Shown here: one piece after another, positions 1 through 9,999 of the stretch
Layout of the letters: each line of letters begins with the position of its first letter
Position numbering within the stretch: the first letter of the stretch is position 1
Assembly: GCA_022605425.2 (NCBI GenBank)
Contig: JAKIMF020000001.1
Coordinates: 1,924,501 to 1,988,500, forward strand
Direction of reading: 5' to 3'
Length of the DNA: 64,000 nucleotides
DNA from: Hamiltosporidium tvaerminnensis
Taxonomy: Eukaryota; Microsporidia; Dubosqiidae
Program-made: the position numbers and the translations under genes
The notes under the pieces: model-generated
What the model saw: only the letters and a program-made list of their open reading frames with translations
The model's database searches: none
Told to the model about the DNA's origin: nothing

Positions 1-1875
1 TTGCAATACTTTTTATTAATTTATTTTGACGCTCTTTCAGATAAACACTATTTTTCGTTCTTTCTTCTGGCGTGTATGCGGAATGATCGGAAGATTGACT
101 CACTCTTGAAATGACCTACAAAGTTTTCATATGCGAATTCCGGCTTATATGGATCTATTCTACGCAATTGCAGCGTCTGATATTATTATTTGCTTACTAT
201 CATGGCAAGGATGAGTCGCACAGGAGGTTTTAAAAGGATTAATTCTAATCACATATATGTTGAAAATGTAAATGCGGCTACTTTACATCTTATCTTTTTA
301 TTTTTCTTATCATATTATAACTTTAATGCTATTCTTGATAAGTTTTTTTTACCGAAAGTCTTGTATCGGTATAAAGAACAGATAAATTAAATTATGGAAG
401 AAGAATGATAGGCGCTTGGCTTTTGTATTGTAAAACATGTGAATAATACCCAAAAAATCAGTGAATTAAGAATATGTAGAATCTAAACAAAGTCTTCTTT
501 ATTTATAATTTTATCGATAAACTTATATGTTGTAATTTCGCCTGGTCTTCTAATTTGCATTTTTAAATTTAATTCATTTAAATGTTTGTTGTTAGTGGTT
601 AATATAGCATGTGTACTGATCCACTGATGATTTTAAACTTGATCGTGATATCTCGAAGAATGTTTTGATTCATTGATCTTGAGTTGATGTCATCTTATAA
701 TAGTTTTCTGGAAATGTAATTTATTGTGTAAATCCGTAAACGTATTACTTCGAATTCTCTATATCTATTATTTTTTTTCCGAAAAGTGCATCGAATGTAT
801 CATTTTGTTTTCTAACACGTAAGTTAGTTTTTTTAATTAATTTCTTTGCTTTTCTCTTTAATATTGATGATTTTAGACATGCGTTTGGTGCATTGTTCAG
901 TGTAAAACAAGGAATAACTGATAGAGTTTGACGAAAGTCACTAGACGGTAAAATTAAAGCTCTTAAGAATGCCTGTTAATTCGCTCTAAAATTTTTTAGT
1001 GTACGATAAAGGGCTTCCAGTCCTTTTTTGTGTGTCTCTTTGTAGTATTCTACTATTAATTATAGGTTATTGAATTCATAATAAATATAAAATTATATTT
1101 TATTAAAACCTCAATGGTGAAAGAAAGGTAAACCTGAAGTGGAATAATAATTCAAATAAATCTTCGTTAATCAAAAAAAATCTTTAGTTACACGGGTTAA
1201 CAAACCCTTTTATTCAAATGATAGAACCTGCCTCTATCAAAGATACCTTTTATCTGGGTGACTCGAGAGATATTGTGACATCCTCATACATTAGTTTTTT
1301 AATCAGTTCGTATTTAGTGACTTTGCCTATTCCATAATTTTTAGTAATATTACATATTGTTCTCTCATTGGTTTGCAAATACAATTGTAACGTTAAAAAT
1401 GGATGTTTCGGATGATCATTATCTAAAAATGTTGCCCGATTTTGGAAAAAATTCGAGAAAAAGAGCAAGAATGAATATAAAAAACAAATAGGACACTTTT
1501 AACCCTATTATATTTAACAAAACCCATTTAAGATATGACACGCTTTACTAGCACGTTTTAGATTACTATACCATCTTTAACTACCTGCTAACCTAAATAT
1601 TCATTTAATACCATACTTTAACTGTAGTACTCTCTGAATTTTAACTCCTTAAATTCACCACACTGTTTTAACATCGTTTAATAAAAATCTCATAATAAAA
1701 TCTTTAGTTATAGGGTTTTTTGATCAATATAATAATCCTTGCAATCCATATAATAATTTTTCGATCAATATCATAATTGTTGAAGTCAATATCATAATCC
1801 TTGCAATCAATATAATAATTATTTTTAAAAAATAAAAATTTAAAAAATAAAATTATAAATAGTACTTGAGATTTA

Positions 1876-2985
1876 TTATTTAAGAATCACTTGCCCTACT
1901 TCGGCCTTTTGCAAATACTCTAAAATTTTGTGGTAAAAAGAACTACAATGTTCTCCCGTGATCTCATTAAATTTTTCACAAATTAATATTCTCAACTGAG
2001 GCCCAGTACGAGCGCCACCTCGAATTACTTTATTTTTTCAGATCGAGATTAAATTCTCAATTGGATTAAGAAATGGAGAGTAAGGTGGAAGAAATTTTAT
2101 TCGATCCGCAGCAATTTCCTCATCATCATCCAATCCACGATAGTGATGAATTCTCGCATTGTCCATTACAAATATTGGAGTCAAAATTCCTTGCTCTTGA
2201 CAACTTTCATTAATTTCATTAATAGATAATTTGAAGTCCTCACCATTTACAGCCCTTTCATGAATCTTATGGTATATCATACCATATTTGTTCATTGCTG
2301 CGACTCTGAAATATTTTTACTTCAGGCTGCAGCCACAAAAAATGTGTAGATTCATTTTTCATATTAGGGTCTCTACTGGGGCGTATTACTACCGCAACCC
2401 CAACTTCGTCTAAAAAGACAAAGTTTTTGTCATCGTTATTAACCTCCAATTCTCGAAAACTAGTTGCGTAATTTGTTCTGAGCTCGTTTTCAATGGTAAC
2501 TTTCTACGCTCAGGCACTAATATTATATGCTTTGGAGTGTAATGATACTCTCTTGGTGCGCGATCAATATACTAGTTGACACATCAACATTAAAAGTGCA
2601 TTTGATCTATTCTGCCAGCTCATACAGGGTTTCTGTGCACTCCAAGCTAACATAGGTTTGTAAGCTCTCTTTTATTTCCTGAGTTAACTTTGAACGCCTA
2701 TCACCACCATCTCTTTTCTCGACAAATACCAGGCCGGTTTTTAAATATCGTTTAACGATACTATTAACCGTCTGTTAATTTATTTGATACATCGAGGCAA
2801 TTGCAGACATAGAATGGCCTTCATATGTCTTTTAAATTGTGCATTCCCGATCATTATTAGAAACTTTTTGTTTCCTCAGAGCTGGAATGGTGGTTGTTAA
2901 GGGATTTTCATCATGTGATCTCGATGTTTCTACAAGACACTTCAAAACATTGTCATTTTCGCACTCTATACATTCCGGTGTTTCA
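1876..2985 (-). pseudogene. Tc1/IS630-type transposase remnant, left arm
   Basis: Minus-strand coding remains. An N-terminal helix-turn-helix-like segment lies around 2,560-2,830. It is followed by a strand with the first catalytic Asp (FLDEVG, in 2267-2449). The second Asp (VMDNARIHH) and the block LPPYSPFLNPIEN, with the third acidic residue, lie in 2038-2295. The last Asp and the Glu are separated by 34 residues, i.e. DD34E. The frame is broken by stops, a frameshift near 2,280 and a TGA in place of the usual Trp after the Glu block. Downstream codons then stay open to TAA at 1876-1878. The same breaks occur in the right-arm copy. Confidence 0.8.
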
Positions 2986-3073
2986 CCACATGAAAATCAT
3001 ATTTGTTCTCGTTGGTATTTTTACCTGAAAAAGAATTTAACATGGGAGTTAATTTTATAATGAATAAATTATT

Positions 3074-3084
3074 TTTTAAATTTT
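3074..3084 (+). repeat. 11-bp target-site duplication, 5' side of the RLE retrotransposon
   Basis: TTTTAAATTTT occurs here and again at 6894-6904, once on each side of the retrotransposon. The right arm (about 15,995-16,030, reverse strand) shows the uninterrupted site with this sequence present once. Confidence 0.8.
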
Positions 3085-6000
3085 AGATGGGTAGAAAGAA
3101 AAATGTTAGCAGCGAAATATCGAATAATACCAAAATAAAGGCTGCAAACGACGCTGATGAGGTGAAAAAGAGTGATAGTGAGATACAAAAATGTAAGCTA
3201 CACCCACCGGCGATTCCCCTACCTTCCTCCTCCTACACAACAATAACACCTCCACCACCAAGCCAAACATGCAGTAAAATGCAAAATAGTGGGCTTGACA
3301 CCTTACCTTCGCCTAATGCACCAGTTCCCTCTTCGGTTGAAGTCTCTGCGTGCGAGCCATCGTACGACATGACAAGCCCCTGTACTCTAGCTATTCCGGA
3401 AGGTAACAGGCTAATGGCATTGCGGACGATATTCGATTCCGTAACAGCCGACCCGAAGGAATGGCCTCGAATTGTTTTTTTTGCAGTACAGACAAGGTTT
3501 GAAAGAATGCCAAGAAATGGCTGGACAGAGCTTCACAGGTACTATAATGAGAAATTCGGCTGCACTGAAACTCTCGAAGTGTTAAAAAAATTGGCACAAA
3601 GTGAGATGGGAAAGGATGTAAAATCAGAAGAGAATGGAGAGCGACGTAGAATCGCCACTTGTCTCGCTGATACATGCACCTTGACCGACACCACGGAGTA
3701 CATAAACCTGAGAGATAAATTCTTGAGTAAAATCAAAGAAATCTCTGAGAACGAAATTGGAAAAGTAGTGGTCCGAACTAGAAAACATCCAAATGAATTG
3801 GTTGATAGTAAAGTTCTGGATCTCATTAATCGAGTAGTCGGTGAATATGCAGGAGCTCATGTACCTGAGTCAATTACGGAAGCCGCGTATATCATGCAAG
3901 CTGCGCAGGTATGCTATGACGAGGCAACACGCAAAGAAAAGCCTAGATCCGCTTGGAAGGAAAACATAGAAAGTAAAATTTCTAAGTTAGTACTTTCCAA
4001 AGATCTTCTCGAGAAGGCTCGTAAGCAGGAAAAGCTCTCCACTTCGGAAACGAAGAGCCTTAAGAAAATCATGCGAGAGTTTAATTTAAACTTGAGCAGC
4101 GTAACTGATCTTTCTGAGGCTTTAGTTAAGAAGAATGAGTCTTTGAATGTTTACGAGAAAAAAATTACGATGCATGAAAGTAGGAAGCAATTCCGAAAAG
4201 AGAATCGTATGTTTGAGCTTTTCCGAGGTCGATTTTATCGTGGGTTATCTGAGCGTGTGGAATCCGAGCATGTGGTTAGCCGTGATGAAATTGTGAGTTT
4301 TTGGTCTACAATGTGGAACAAAAATGATGACACAGTCACGTACGATGATTATTTGATTTCATTTGTATCAGATAATCATCCGACCACGTTTCCTTCACTT
4401 GATGAATTTGTGAATATCATTAATTGGCTCCCTAATTGGAAAGCTGCTGGAATTGATGGTATTTACAATTTTTTCATTAAGAAACTTACAACTCTTCACA
4501 AATATCTTTATGATATTGTGAAAGTTATATGTTTAGAAGGAACACCTCAAGCTGATTGGTTTTACTGCGGGCTTACGTATTTGATACCGAAAGGAATTCC
4601 ACGAAGAGGCTCTGACTACAGGCCAATCACTTGTATGTCCAACCTCTATAAGTTAACGACAAAGTGTGTAACGAAAGTCGTTCAACTTGAAGTGGAAAGG
4701 CGAGGGTTGCTTGCAGAGAACCAACTAGGGGCGGTAAGAGGTGTGCAGGGAGCGAAAGAGCAGGCTCTACTGAATATTGCCTTAAATAAAGAGTACGGAA
4801 ACAATCTTAAGGCAACATGGATTGATGTTAAAAAAGCTTATGATTCAATAGATCATGCTTATTTAACTCAATGCATTGAAAACCTTAATTTACCTGATTG
4901 GATCCTGAAATTTATTAAGGTAATTATATCAAAATGGAAAATTGATATATCAGTAGGGCCGAAAAAAATCATGAGCAAGAAGATTGATAGAGGGATCCTG
5001 CAAGGAGATAGTCTGTCACCTTTGTTATTTGTGTTGTGTATGGATCCATTAAGCCGAAAGCTTAATGAAAAATACACAAAAGTGACAGTACAAACAGATG
5101 CAGAATCCCATTCTACTAATCATCTCTTGTTTATTGATGATCTTAAGCTCCTTGCAAAAGACAGCTCCACATTGAGTGCTATGACAGGCGAGGCAAAGGA
5201 ATTTTTAGAGGTGATTGGCTTAGAGATTAACAAAGAGAAGTCAGCCACAAATGATACGTGTTGTGAAGATACTGCTACTCTTCTAGAAGGTGTTAGTGTT
5301 TACAAATATTTAGGAATAATAGAAGATAGCAGAGGAATCCCAACACGTAGCTCATTTGAAGAAGTACAGAGCAAACTTATATCAAGAGTTGAAAGACTTT
5401 GTCACACTAGATTAAATGCAAAAAATTTATTTTCTGCAATCAATCAACATGCGATATCGTTAATCAACTACCACATAGGAGTACTTCGACTTGAACCGGC
5501 TGACTTCTCTAAGTTAGATGATGCAGTGCGTGCGGTGTTGGTTAAAAATAAGATACATCTCCGCCCAGGATGTAAAGAGCGGTTGTATCTTCCTAGAACA
5601 GAACTTGGAAGAGGCCTACATAGTGTTGAGTTGCGAAGCGAACATATGCTTCTGCAACTCTTGGATTGTCTGGAAAAAAGTAAAGAAATATCAACTAGAC
5701 GAGCAGCAATCCTCAAGGTGGAGAATAATAATAAAACCCATCTTGCACTAATAAAAGGCTTCTTAAAAGTAAAGTACAGGTTGGCAGAAGAAGTCACTAA
5801 GAAAAGTTTAGAAGAAGCTCAACTTGCAAAACTATATAACGAAATAGAAAAACGAAAACTCCATTCAAAGTTATATAATGCAAGGAAAAATGAGCTTGTG
5901 AGTGTTAGCGACTCTTCAAGATGGCTAAAGAGAGGAAATATTAGGCCACGAAATGAAGCTGTGTTCTGCTATATCCAGGATAGAAATGTATTCTGGGGAG

Positions 6001-6893
6001 CAGATGGTGTGTGTCAACATTGCGGGAAGTCTGGTAAGACTGTGGATCATCTAGCAACTAGATGTGAAAAAATGCTAGGCCATGATTACACTAGACGGCA
6101 TAATGAAGTGGTTAGATGCCTACACCTTCTCCTTCTAAATAGATATAAGTTTAAGTCTTCAAAACGAATAAGGAGCCACTCAGTTCAAGAAATTCTTGAT
6201 AATGAGTATGCAGAGATAAGAGTAGACACCAGAATTAAAACTGATGTTAAAATTCGGAATAACAGACCAGACATATTTATTTTAGATAAGAAGAAGAATA
6301 AGATAACACTCATTGAAGTAGGAATCACTTCCCAAGATTCACTTCAAATAGTTGAAACTGAAAAACTTAGGAAGTATGACCTGCTAGCCAATGAGTTGGG
6401 CCTTATTTATAAGTGTAGTGTTGAGATAATCCCTTATGTGATGACCTGGGACGGTATTGTGACAAAATACCATAAATCTCATCTTAAAAGACTAGAAATA
6501 CCTATGAATGTAGAAGCATACATTCAGTCTATAGTACTTAAAAAGACAGTCGAAACTATTTCCTTTGATCGACGAAGAGGACTTGAGTCAGGACTAAATG
6601 CCGAAGAGAGCTGGGAGAGAGCGTCAATGGGTGTTATTATGAGATCAGAGATGCATGAGGAACCAATACCCCCTTTAAAAGAAGCGAAAACAGAGGAAGA
6701 TGGTGCCAAAAATTTTAAACCAAAATATAAAGCCCCCTTTATTTTACAAGGAGGAACCACTTTAGAGGAACCGACCAATAACATAAATGAAGAGTCGGAT
6801 TTGGAAGAAGAGACAAAAGTGGTTAAAGAGGTAGAAGAAAACATGTAAAAAATGGTAAAAAATATTTTAACCCAGAATTTTATTAAATAAAAA
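3085..6893 (+). mobile_element. RLE-type non-LTR retrotransposon, intact copy
   Basis: Element bounds come from the 11-bp target-site duplications and from comparison with the empty site in the right arm. It is one long ORF plus a 45-base 3' tail with no poly(A). The tail AACCCAGAATTTTATTAAAT recurs in other copies in the window. The 5' boundary lies only 2 bases before the ATG, so there is no 5' UTR unless this copy is 5'-truncated. The element sits inside a Tc1/mariner transposon, in the same copy of the inverted duplication that lacks it on the other arm. Confidence 0.9.
3087..6848 (+). CDS. Non-LTR retrotransposon reverse transcriptase with restriction-like endonuclease
   Basis: A single open frame of 1,253 codons. 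The first 110 residues are Pro/Ser-rich and low in recognisable structure. The reverse transcriptase occupies roughly residues 400-800: KAAGIDG, LIPKG with DYRPIT, motif A with Asp580 (DVKKAYDSIDH), GILQGDSLSPLLF and the catalytic FIDD at 682-685. A C-terminal zinc knuckle C-X2-C-X8-H-X4-C follows (Cys976, Cys979, His988, Cys993). Next comes a PD-(D/E)XK-type nuclease motif, RPD ending at Asp1062 with Glu1077 in LIEVG. This domain order belongs to the R2/R4/NeSL group of non-LTR elements; I favour an R4-like element without being sure. No N-terminal zinc finger is visible. No frame damage is seen, so the protein may be functional. Confidence 0.92.
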   Translation: MGRKKNVSSEISNNTKIKAANDADEVKKSDSEIQKCKLHPPAIPLPSSSYTTITPPPPSQTCSKMQNSGLDTLPSPNAPVPSSVEVSACEPSYDMTSPCTLAIPEGNRLMALRTIFDSVTADPKEWPRIVFFAVQTRFERMPRNGWTELHRYYNEKFGCTETLEVLKKLAQSEMGKDVKSEENGERRRIATCLADTCTLTDTTEYINLRDKFLSKIKEISENEIGKVVVRTRKHPNELVDSKVLDLINRVVGEYAGAHVPESITEAAYIMQAAQVCYDEATRKEKPRSAWKENIESKISKLVLSKDLLEKARKQEKLSTSETKSLKKIMREFNLNLSSVTDLSEALVKKNESLNVYEKKITMHESRKQFRKENRMFELFRGRFYRGLSERVESEHVVSRDEIVSFWSTMWNKNDDTVTYDDYLISFVSDNHPTTFPSLDEFVNIINWLPNWKAAGIDGIYNFFIKKLTTLHKYLYDIVKVICLEGTPQADWFYCGLTYLIPKGIPRRGSDYRPITCMSNLYKLTTKCVTKVVQLEVERRGLLAENQLGAVRGVQGAKEQALLNIALNKEYGNNLKATWIDVKKAYDSIDHAYLTQCIENLNLPDWILKFIKVIISKWKIDISVGPKKIMSKKIDRGILQGDSLSPLLFVLCMDPLSRKLNEKYTKVTVQTDAESHSTNHLLFIDDLKLLAKDSSTLSAMTGEAKEFLEVIGLEINKEKSATNDTCCEDTATLLEGVSVYKYLGIIEDSRGIPTRSSFEEVQSKLISRVERLCHTRLNAKNLFSAINQHAISLINYHIGVLRLEPADFSKLDDAVRAVLVKNKIHLRPGCKERLYLPRTELGRGLHSVELRSEHMLLQLLDCLEKSKEISTRRAAILKVENNNKTHLALIKGFLKVKYRLAEEVTKKSLEEAQLAKLYNEIEKRKLHSKLYNARKNELVSVSDSSRWLKRGNIRPRNEAVFCYIQDRNVFWGADGVCQHCGKSGKTVDHLATRCEKMLGHDYTRRHNEVVRCLHLLLLNRYKFKSSKRIRSHSVQEILDNEYAEIRVDTRIKTDVKIRNNRPDIFILDKKKNKITLIEVGITSQDSLQIVETEKLRKYDLLANELGLIYKCSVEIIPYVMTWDGIVTKYHKSHLKRLEIPMNVEAYIQSIVLKKTVETISFDRRRGLESGLNAEESWERASMGVIMRSEMHEEPIPPLKEAKTEEDGAKNFKPKYKAPFILQGGTTLEEPTNNINEESDLEEETKVVKEVEENM

Positions 6894-6904
6894 TTTTAAA
6901 TTTT
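6894..6904 (+). repeat. 11-bp target-site duplication, 3' side of the RLE retrotransposon
   Basis: Second copy of TTTTAAATTTT, directly after the element's 3' end, which reads AACCCAGAATTTTATTAAAT. Beyond it the sequence continues as in the empty site of the right arm. Confidence 0.8.
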
Positions 6905-7992
6905 TATTTTTTAAAAATAATTATTCTATGGATTGCAAGGATTATGATATTGATTGCAACAATTATGATATTGATCGAAAATTTATTATATTGATTGCAA
7001 TGATTATGATATTGATCGAAAATTTATTATATTGATTGCAATGATTATGATATTGATCGAAAAATTATGATATTGATTGCAGGATTATTATATTCATTGA
7101 AAAGCCTTATAATATACCTTGATATAAAAGAGGTATAAAAGAACATGCAAAAATGTGTAGTAAATATGCGATATCATTTCGTTGTTATCATATAAAATTA
7201 CAGGAATAACGAGTTGCTTTTTTTATCTCATAAGTAACAAAAAAGTTACCTTCGCAAGAGATTTGAAGAACCTCAATCAATTTCTTATGAATATAACATC
7301 CAAAAATTCTCTTATATTCTTTCATTATAATTAATTTTCAAACAATAAATTCTAGCATTGTCTCGGTGTTTATATTTTTTCTAAGTATTTAAAAATATTC
7401 TTAACTTCAGGCACTTGATTTTGTTTTATAAATTTTTTTTGTAGTTTTCGTTGTTTGTATTTGTTCTATACAAAAAGTGATTTTTTTGATACAATTAACT
7501 TTCTGGATTTATATTTGTTCTCTAAATACCAATAAAAACGTTAAAATATTAAGAGAAATTAAATCTAATTTTTTATTTGTTAATCATTAATATTTAACAC
7601 AGGCTTCGCCATTTCGTTTCAAGAAACCAAATATTTATAAATTATGTTTTTACTAAAAAAAAATTTGAAAACGTCTATATAGCATACAATCTCAGATTTT
7701 AGTATTTATATTTAAGATTTATATAGGAACCTATGCACAGTATAATCCTAATGCACAAATCACATAGATAAACTCAAAAACAATACCCAAATAAAAAGCT
7801 CTTATTATCAAAACTTATAAGCGTAAATTTTAAAAGTATTTTAGAAAAAAAATATAAAATATAAACGATTCTTTTGAACTTTTTATTTATTCTATGAATT
7901 ACTCATTAATGAAACAATAATCAACGTGTCTCTTTCATAGAACTTTATTTGCTAACAGGGACAGTTTTTGCGGGGTTGTCCAGCCCCAAAAC

Positions 7993-8349
7993 TTATATAT
8001 TGAACTCAAATTCTTCATTATGTTCTAAAAAAATTTTATAATAAGCACATTTTTCTGGATATTTAAACATTTCAATATATACTTCTATGATTAAAACCCA
8101 ATACTGCTCAAATGCATTCATTGGTATTTTTTTTGAATCTATAAATAAGTATTGTAATATTGAAACCAAAGCATTTATAATCAAAAATACTTCTACAATA
8201 TATAATGTAATATGGAAGGAACTATGGAAGTAATATATCACTTGATTACAAGATGATCTCATTGTTATAAAGTGAAGATGTGAGTCATAATATATTTCTA
8301 AGATGGCTTGAGCGAGTATGAAGAAGAGGATGACAGATAATGTTTTCAT
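7993..8349 (-). CDS. Small putative secreted or membrane protein, copy 1 (118 aa)
   Basis: The ATG at 8349 gives 118 codons. Residues 1-18 form a hydrophobic, signal-like N-terminus, and residues 47-70 a second long hydrophobic stretch that could span a membrane. The tail is charged and ends in FEFNI. Copies 2 (14,573-14,929) and 3 (19,815-20,171) encode proteins of identical length with roughly a dozen substitutions and no frame damage. The surrounding duplicated DNA does carry indels, which argues for a real gene. No CCC motif is seen before the ATG. No homologous family is recognised and no function is proposed. Confidence 0.55.
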   Translation of the reverse strand: MKTLSVILFFILAQAILEIYYDSHLHFITMRSSCNQVIYYFHSSFHITLYIVEVFLIINALVSILQYLFIDSKKIPMNAFEQYWVLIIEVYIEMFKYPEKCAYYKIFLEHNEEFEFNI

Positions 8350-9804
8350 AAACAAACAATGTTATTCATTCTTTTATAATAAAAATTGTAAACAAGTTTC
8401 ATGTTTTCTTATCAAATAAACAAATCAAAAATCAGATTTTAGAAAAATTAAACAAAGAATATTTGATTTTTTTAAATAAATAATATCTTAATTGATTATT
8501 TAAGAATTTAATATTACTTTTGAGTAATTCTAATTAAAATAATTAATTCAAGAAATAGCTTTTCTTAACTAACAGTTTAAACTAGAATTATGGTAGCGTA
8601 TATTTTTAGATAAATATTTTGGTTTGAACAACAAATTTCAGCGCTAAAAATGTTTACTTAAATGGTAAAAAGCGGAGAGTATAGAAGGCTTGAAATAAAA
8701 AAATTTGTGCTGTAAAAAGGGGATAATATTTCATTTGATTTTTTTGAATTCGAAGCATAATTTATTTTTTTAAGAAATTAAAAAGAACTGATACCAAATT
8801 TTACTAAATGCTTAAAGGAATGTAAAATATACTAAGAAGCCGAATGAAAATGAATTGCTTTCGTAAATCAAAAATATGATATATTAAGCTGCTTGAATTA
8901 ATGGCTTAAAGAATAATTTCTTGATTTAATCCTTTAATATATTAAATAATTCAAATTAGATTAGGAATTGATATTTCAATTAAAATTTAGAACGTTATTT
9001 AAAAAAGAAATGATAAATATTCGAGTGGTTTTTTTTCTAAAGTTCACTTGTGAATTTTGTCGAAGAACATGATGAGGCGAAAACCTGATTTTAAATATAC
9101 AAAGATATATATCTTGATTAAATAGACTCTATAACATGCGATTCACGCTAAACAAGATATTAGGACGTCAATATACGAAAATAAATTTGATTGCTACAGT
9201 GGCGGAAAGAAAACATCATTCTTTTTAAACTAAGGTAAAGAGTAAAAAAGAGAAATATGTCTTCAAATGATATTTTTTGTAACATACAATGCTTCGTTTG
9301 AAAAAGTTACGATAAAAAATATTTTGAAGAATATAAACCCACCAAAGAAAATCTAAATTGGATTTGTTTTATTTAATAGCGGGTTTCAATTAAAAATTGT
9401 GAAAAGTTTACATAAATTTCACGCCAGTCTTTAGTTCATAAAATAAATCAGAATACGTTGATTATGCTTGAAATTTTGTATAATTTGAAGGTTATCAGTT
9501 ATTTTATCTTTATGAAAATATTCAATATAGACTTAGTCAACAAATAAAATAAATTTGGTGCGAATTTTAAGCGCATGTGTATATGCCTAGAACGGAATTT
9601 TTAAAAAATCTTGCCCTGTATTAAGTATATAAGTTAAAATATACATTTTAAGCCTTAATTTATTTTAAAATTTTAAAAAGTAATATTGCTCAAAAAAGCG
9701 GCAATTATAAAACCTGAATATCAAAATCGAAATAGATATGCACGCAAAAAATATTTTTCATCACTAATCATGAAATAGAAACGAAATATGACTCGACGAA
9801 GTAT

Positions 9805-9999
9805 GTTTATACATTTAATAGCTCGTTTTTTCTCTACGGATGAACAAATTCCAACAATTAACCATAGATTCAACAAGTTAAAGGCGTCCCAGAGACAATT
9901 TTTTCTTTTGATAGGTTGGGTTGTCAGCCTCCCACAAACTTTTGAACGAAAAGTAAAGAGTGAACCAACCGGGGGGGATCGAACCCCGCCATTCGGAAG
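9805..9999 (-). mobile_element. Possible tRNA-related SINE flanked by 11-bp direct repeats
   Basis: CGACGAAGTAT occurs at 9794-9804 and again at 10,000-10,010, flanking 195 bp that is clearly richer in G+C than its surroundings. The minus strand of this unit contains GGGGTTCGATCCCC, which matches a tRNA T-arm and the internal B-box promoter of RNA polymerase III. No A-box or matching acceptor stem is visible, so it is not an intact tRNA gene; a tRNA-derived SINE or a truncated one is the simplest reading. The 11-bp duplication length equals that of the RLE retrotransposon. Confidence 0.45.

Larger units (their letters stand above)
1713..7107 (-). mobile_element. Tc1/mariner-type DNA transposon, left-arm copy, split by a retrotransposon
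   Basis: The ends are terminal inverted repeats starting GGGTTTTTTGATCAATAT on the left and AGGCTTTTC on the right (reverse strand). Each is flanked by TA (1711-1712 and 7108-7109), the target duplication expected of Tc1/mariner elements. Each terminal repeat is itself built of iterated AT-rich sub-repeats containing GATCAATATCATAAT and TTGCAATCAATATAATA. Without the insertion at 3085-6893 the element would be about 1.6 kb, a normal length for the superfamily. It carries a disabled transposase on the minus strand. Confidence 0.85.
1..9012 (+). repeat. Left arm of a large inverted duplication
   Basis: This stretch, without the 3.8-kb retrotransposon at 3085-6893, reads as the reverse complement of 13,909-19,092 almost throughout, with scattered substitutions and small indels. 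Landmarks shared in inverted order are the block around 30-100 (against about 19,000-19,070), the Tc1/mariner element, the 118-codon ORF and the segment just before 9,012. The match is still running at base 5, so the arm may extend beyond the window. At 1,160-1,490 both arms keep a weak coding-like stretch on opposite strands that I could not identify. Outside the transposon and the small ORF no gene is supported. Confidence 0.9.

Noticed and set aside
190-390. 66-codon ORF, with a counterpart at 18,710-18,910 in the other arm
   Set aside because: The first codons are read in different frames in the two arms, the starts are TTG, and the shared part is simply the inverted duplication. No motif or upstream signal supports a gene.
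1250-1468. Coding-like minus-strand stretch in the left arm
   Set aside because: The right arm (about 17,640-17,850) has several frame differences and no family could be named; at most a decayed fragment of an unknown element.
2839-3060. 73-codon ORF identical in both arms (also 16,035-16,256)
   Set aside because: It lies antisense to the N-terminal part of the dead Tc1/mariner transposase and is preserved only because the arms are duplicated.
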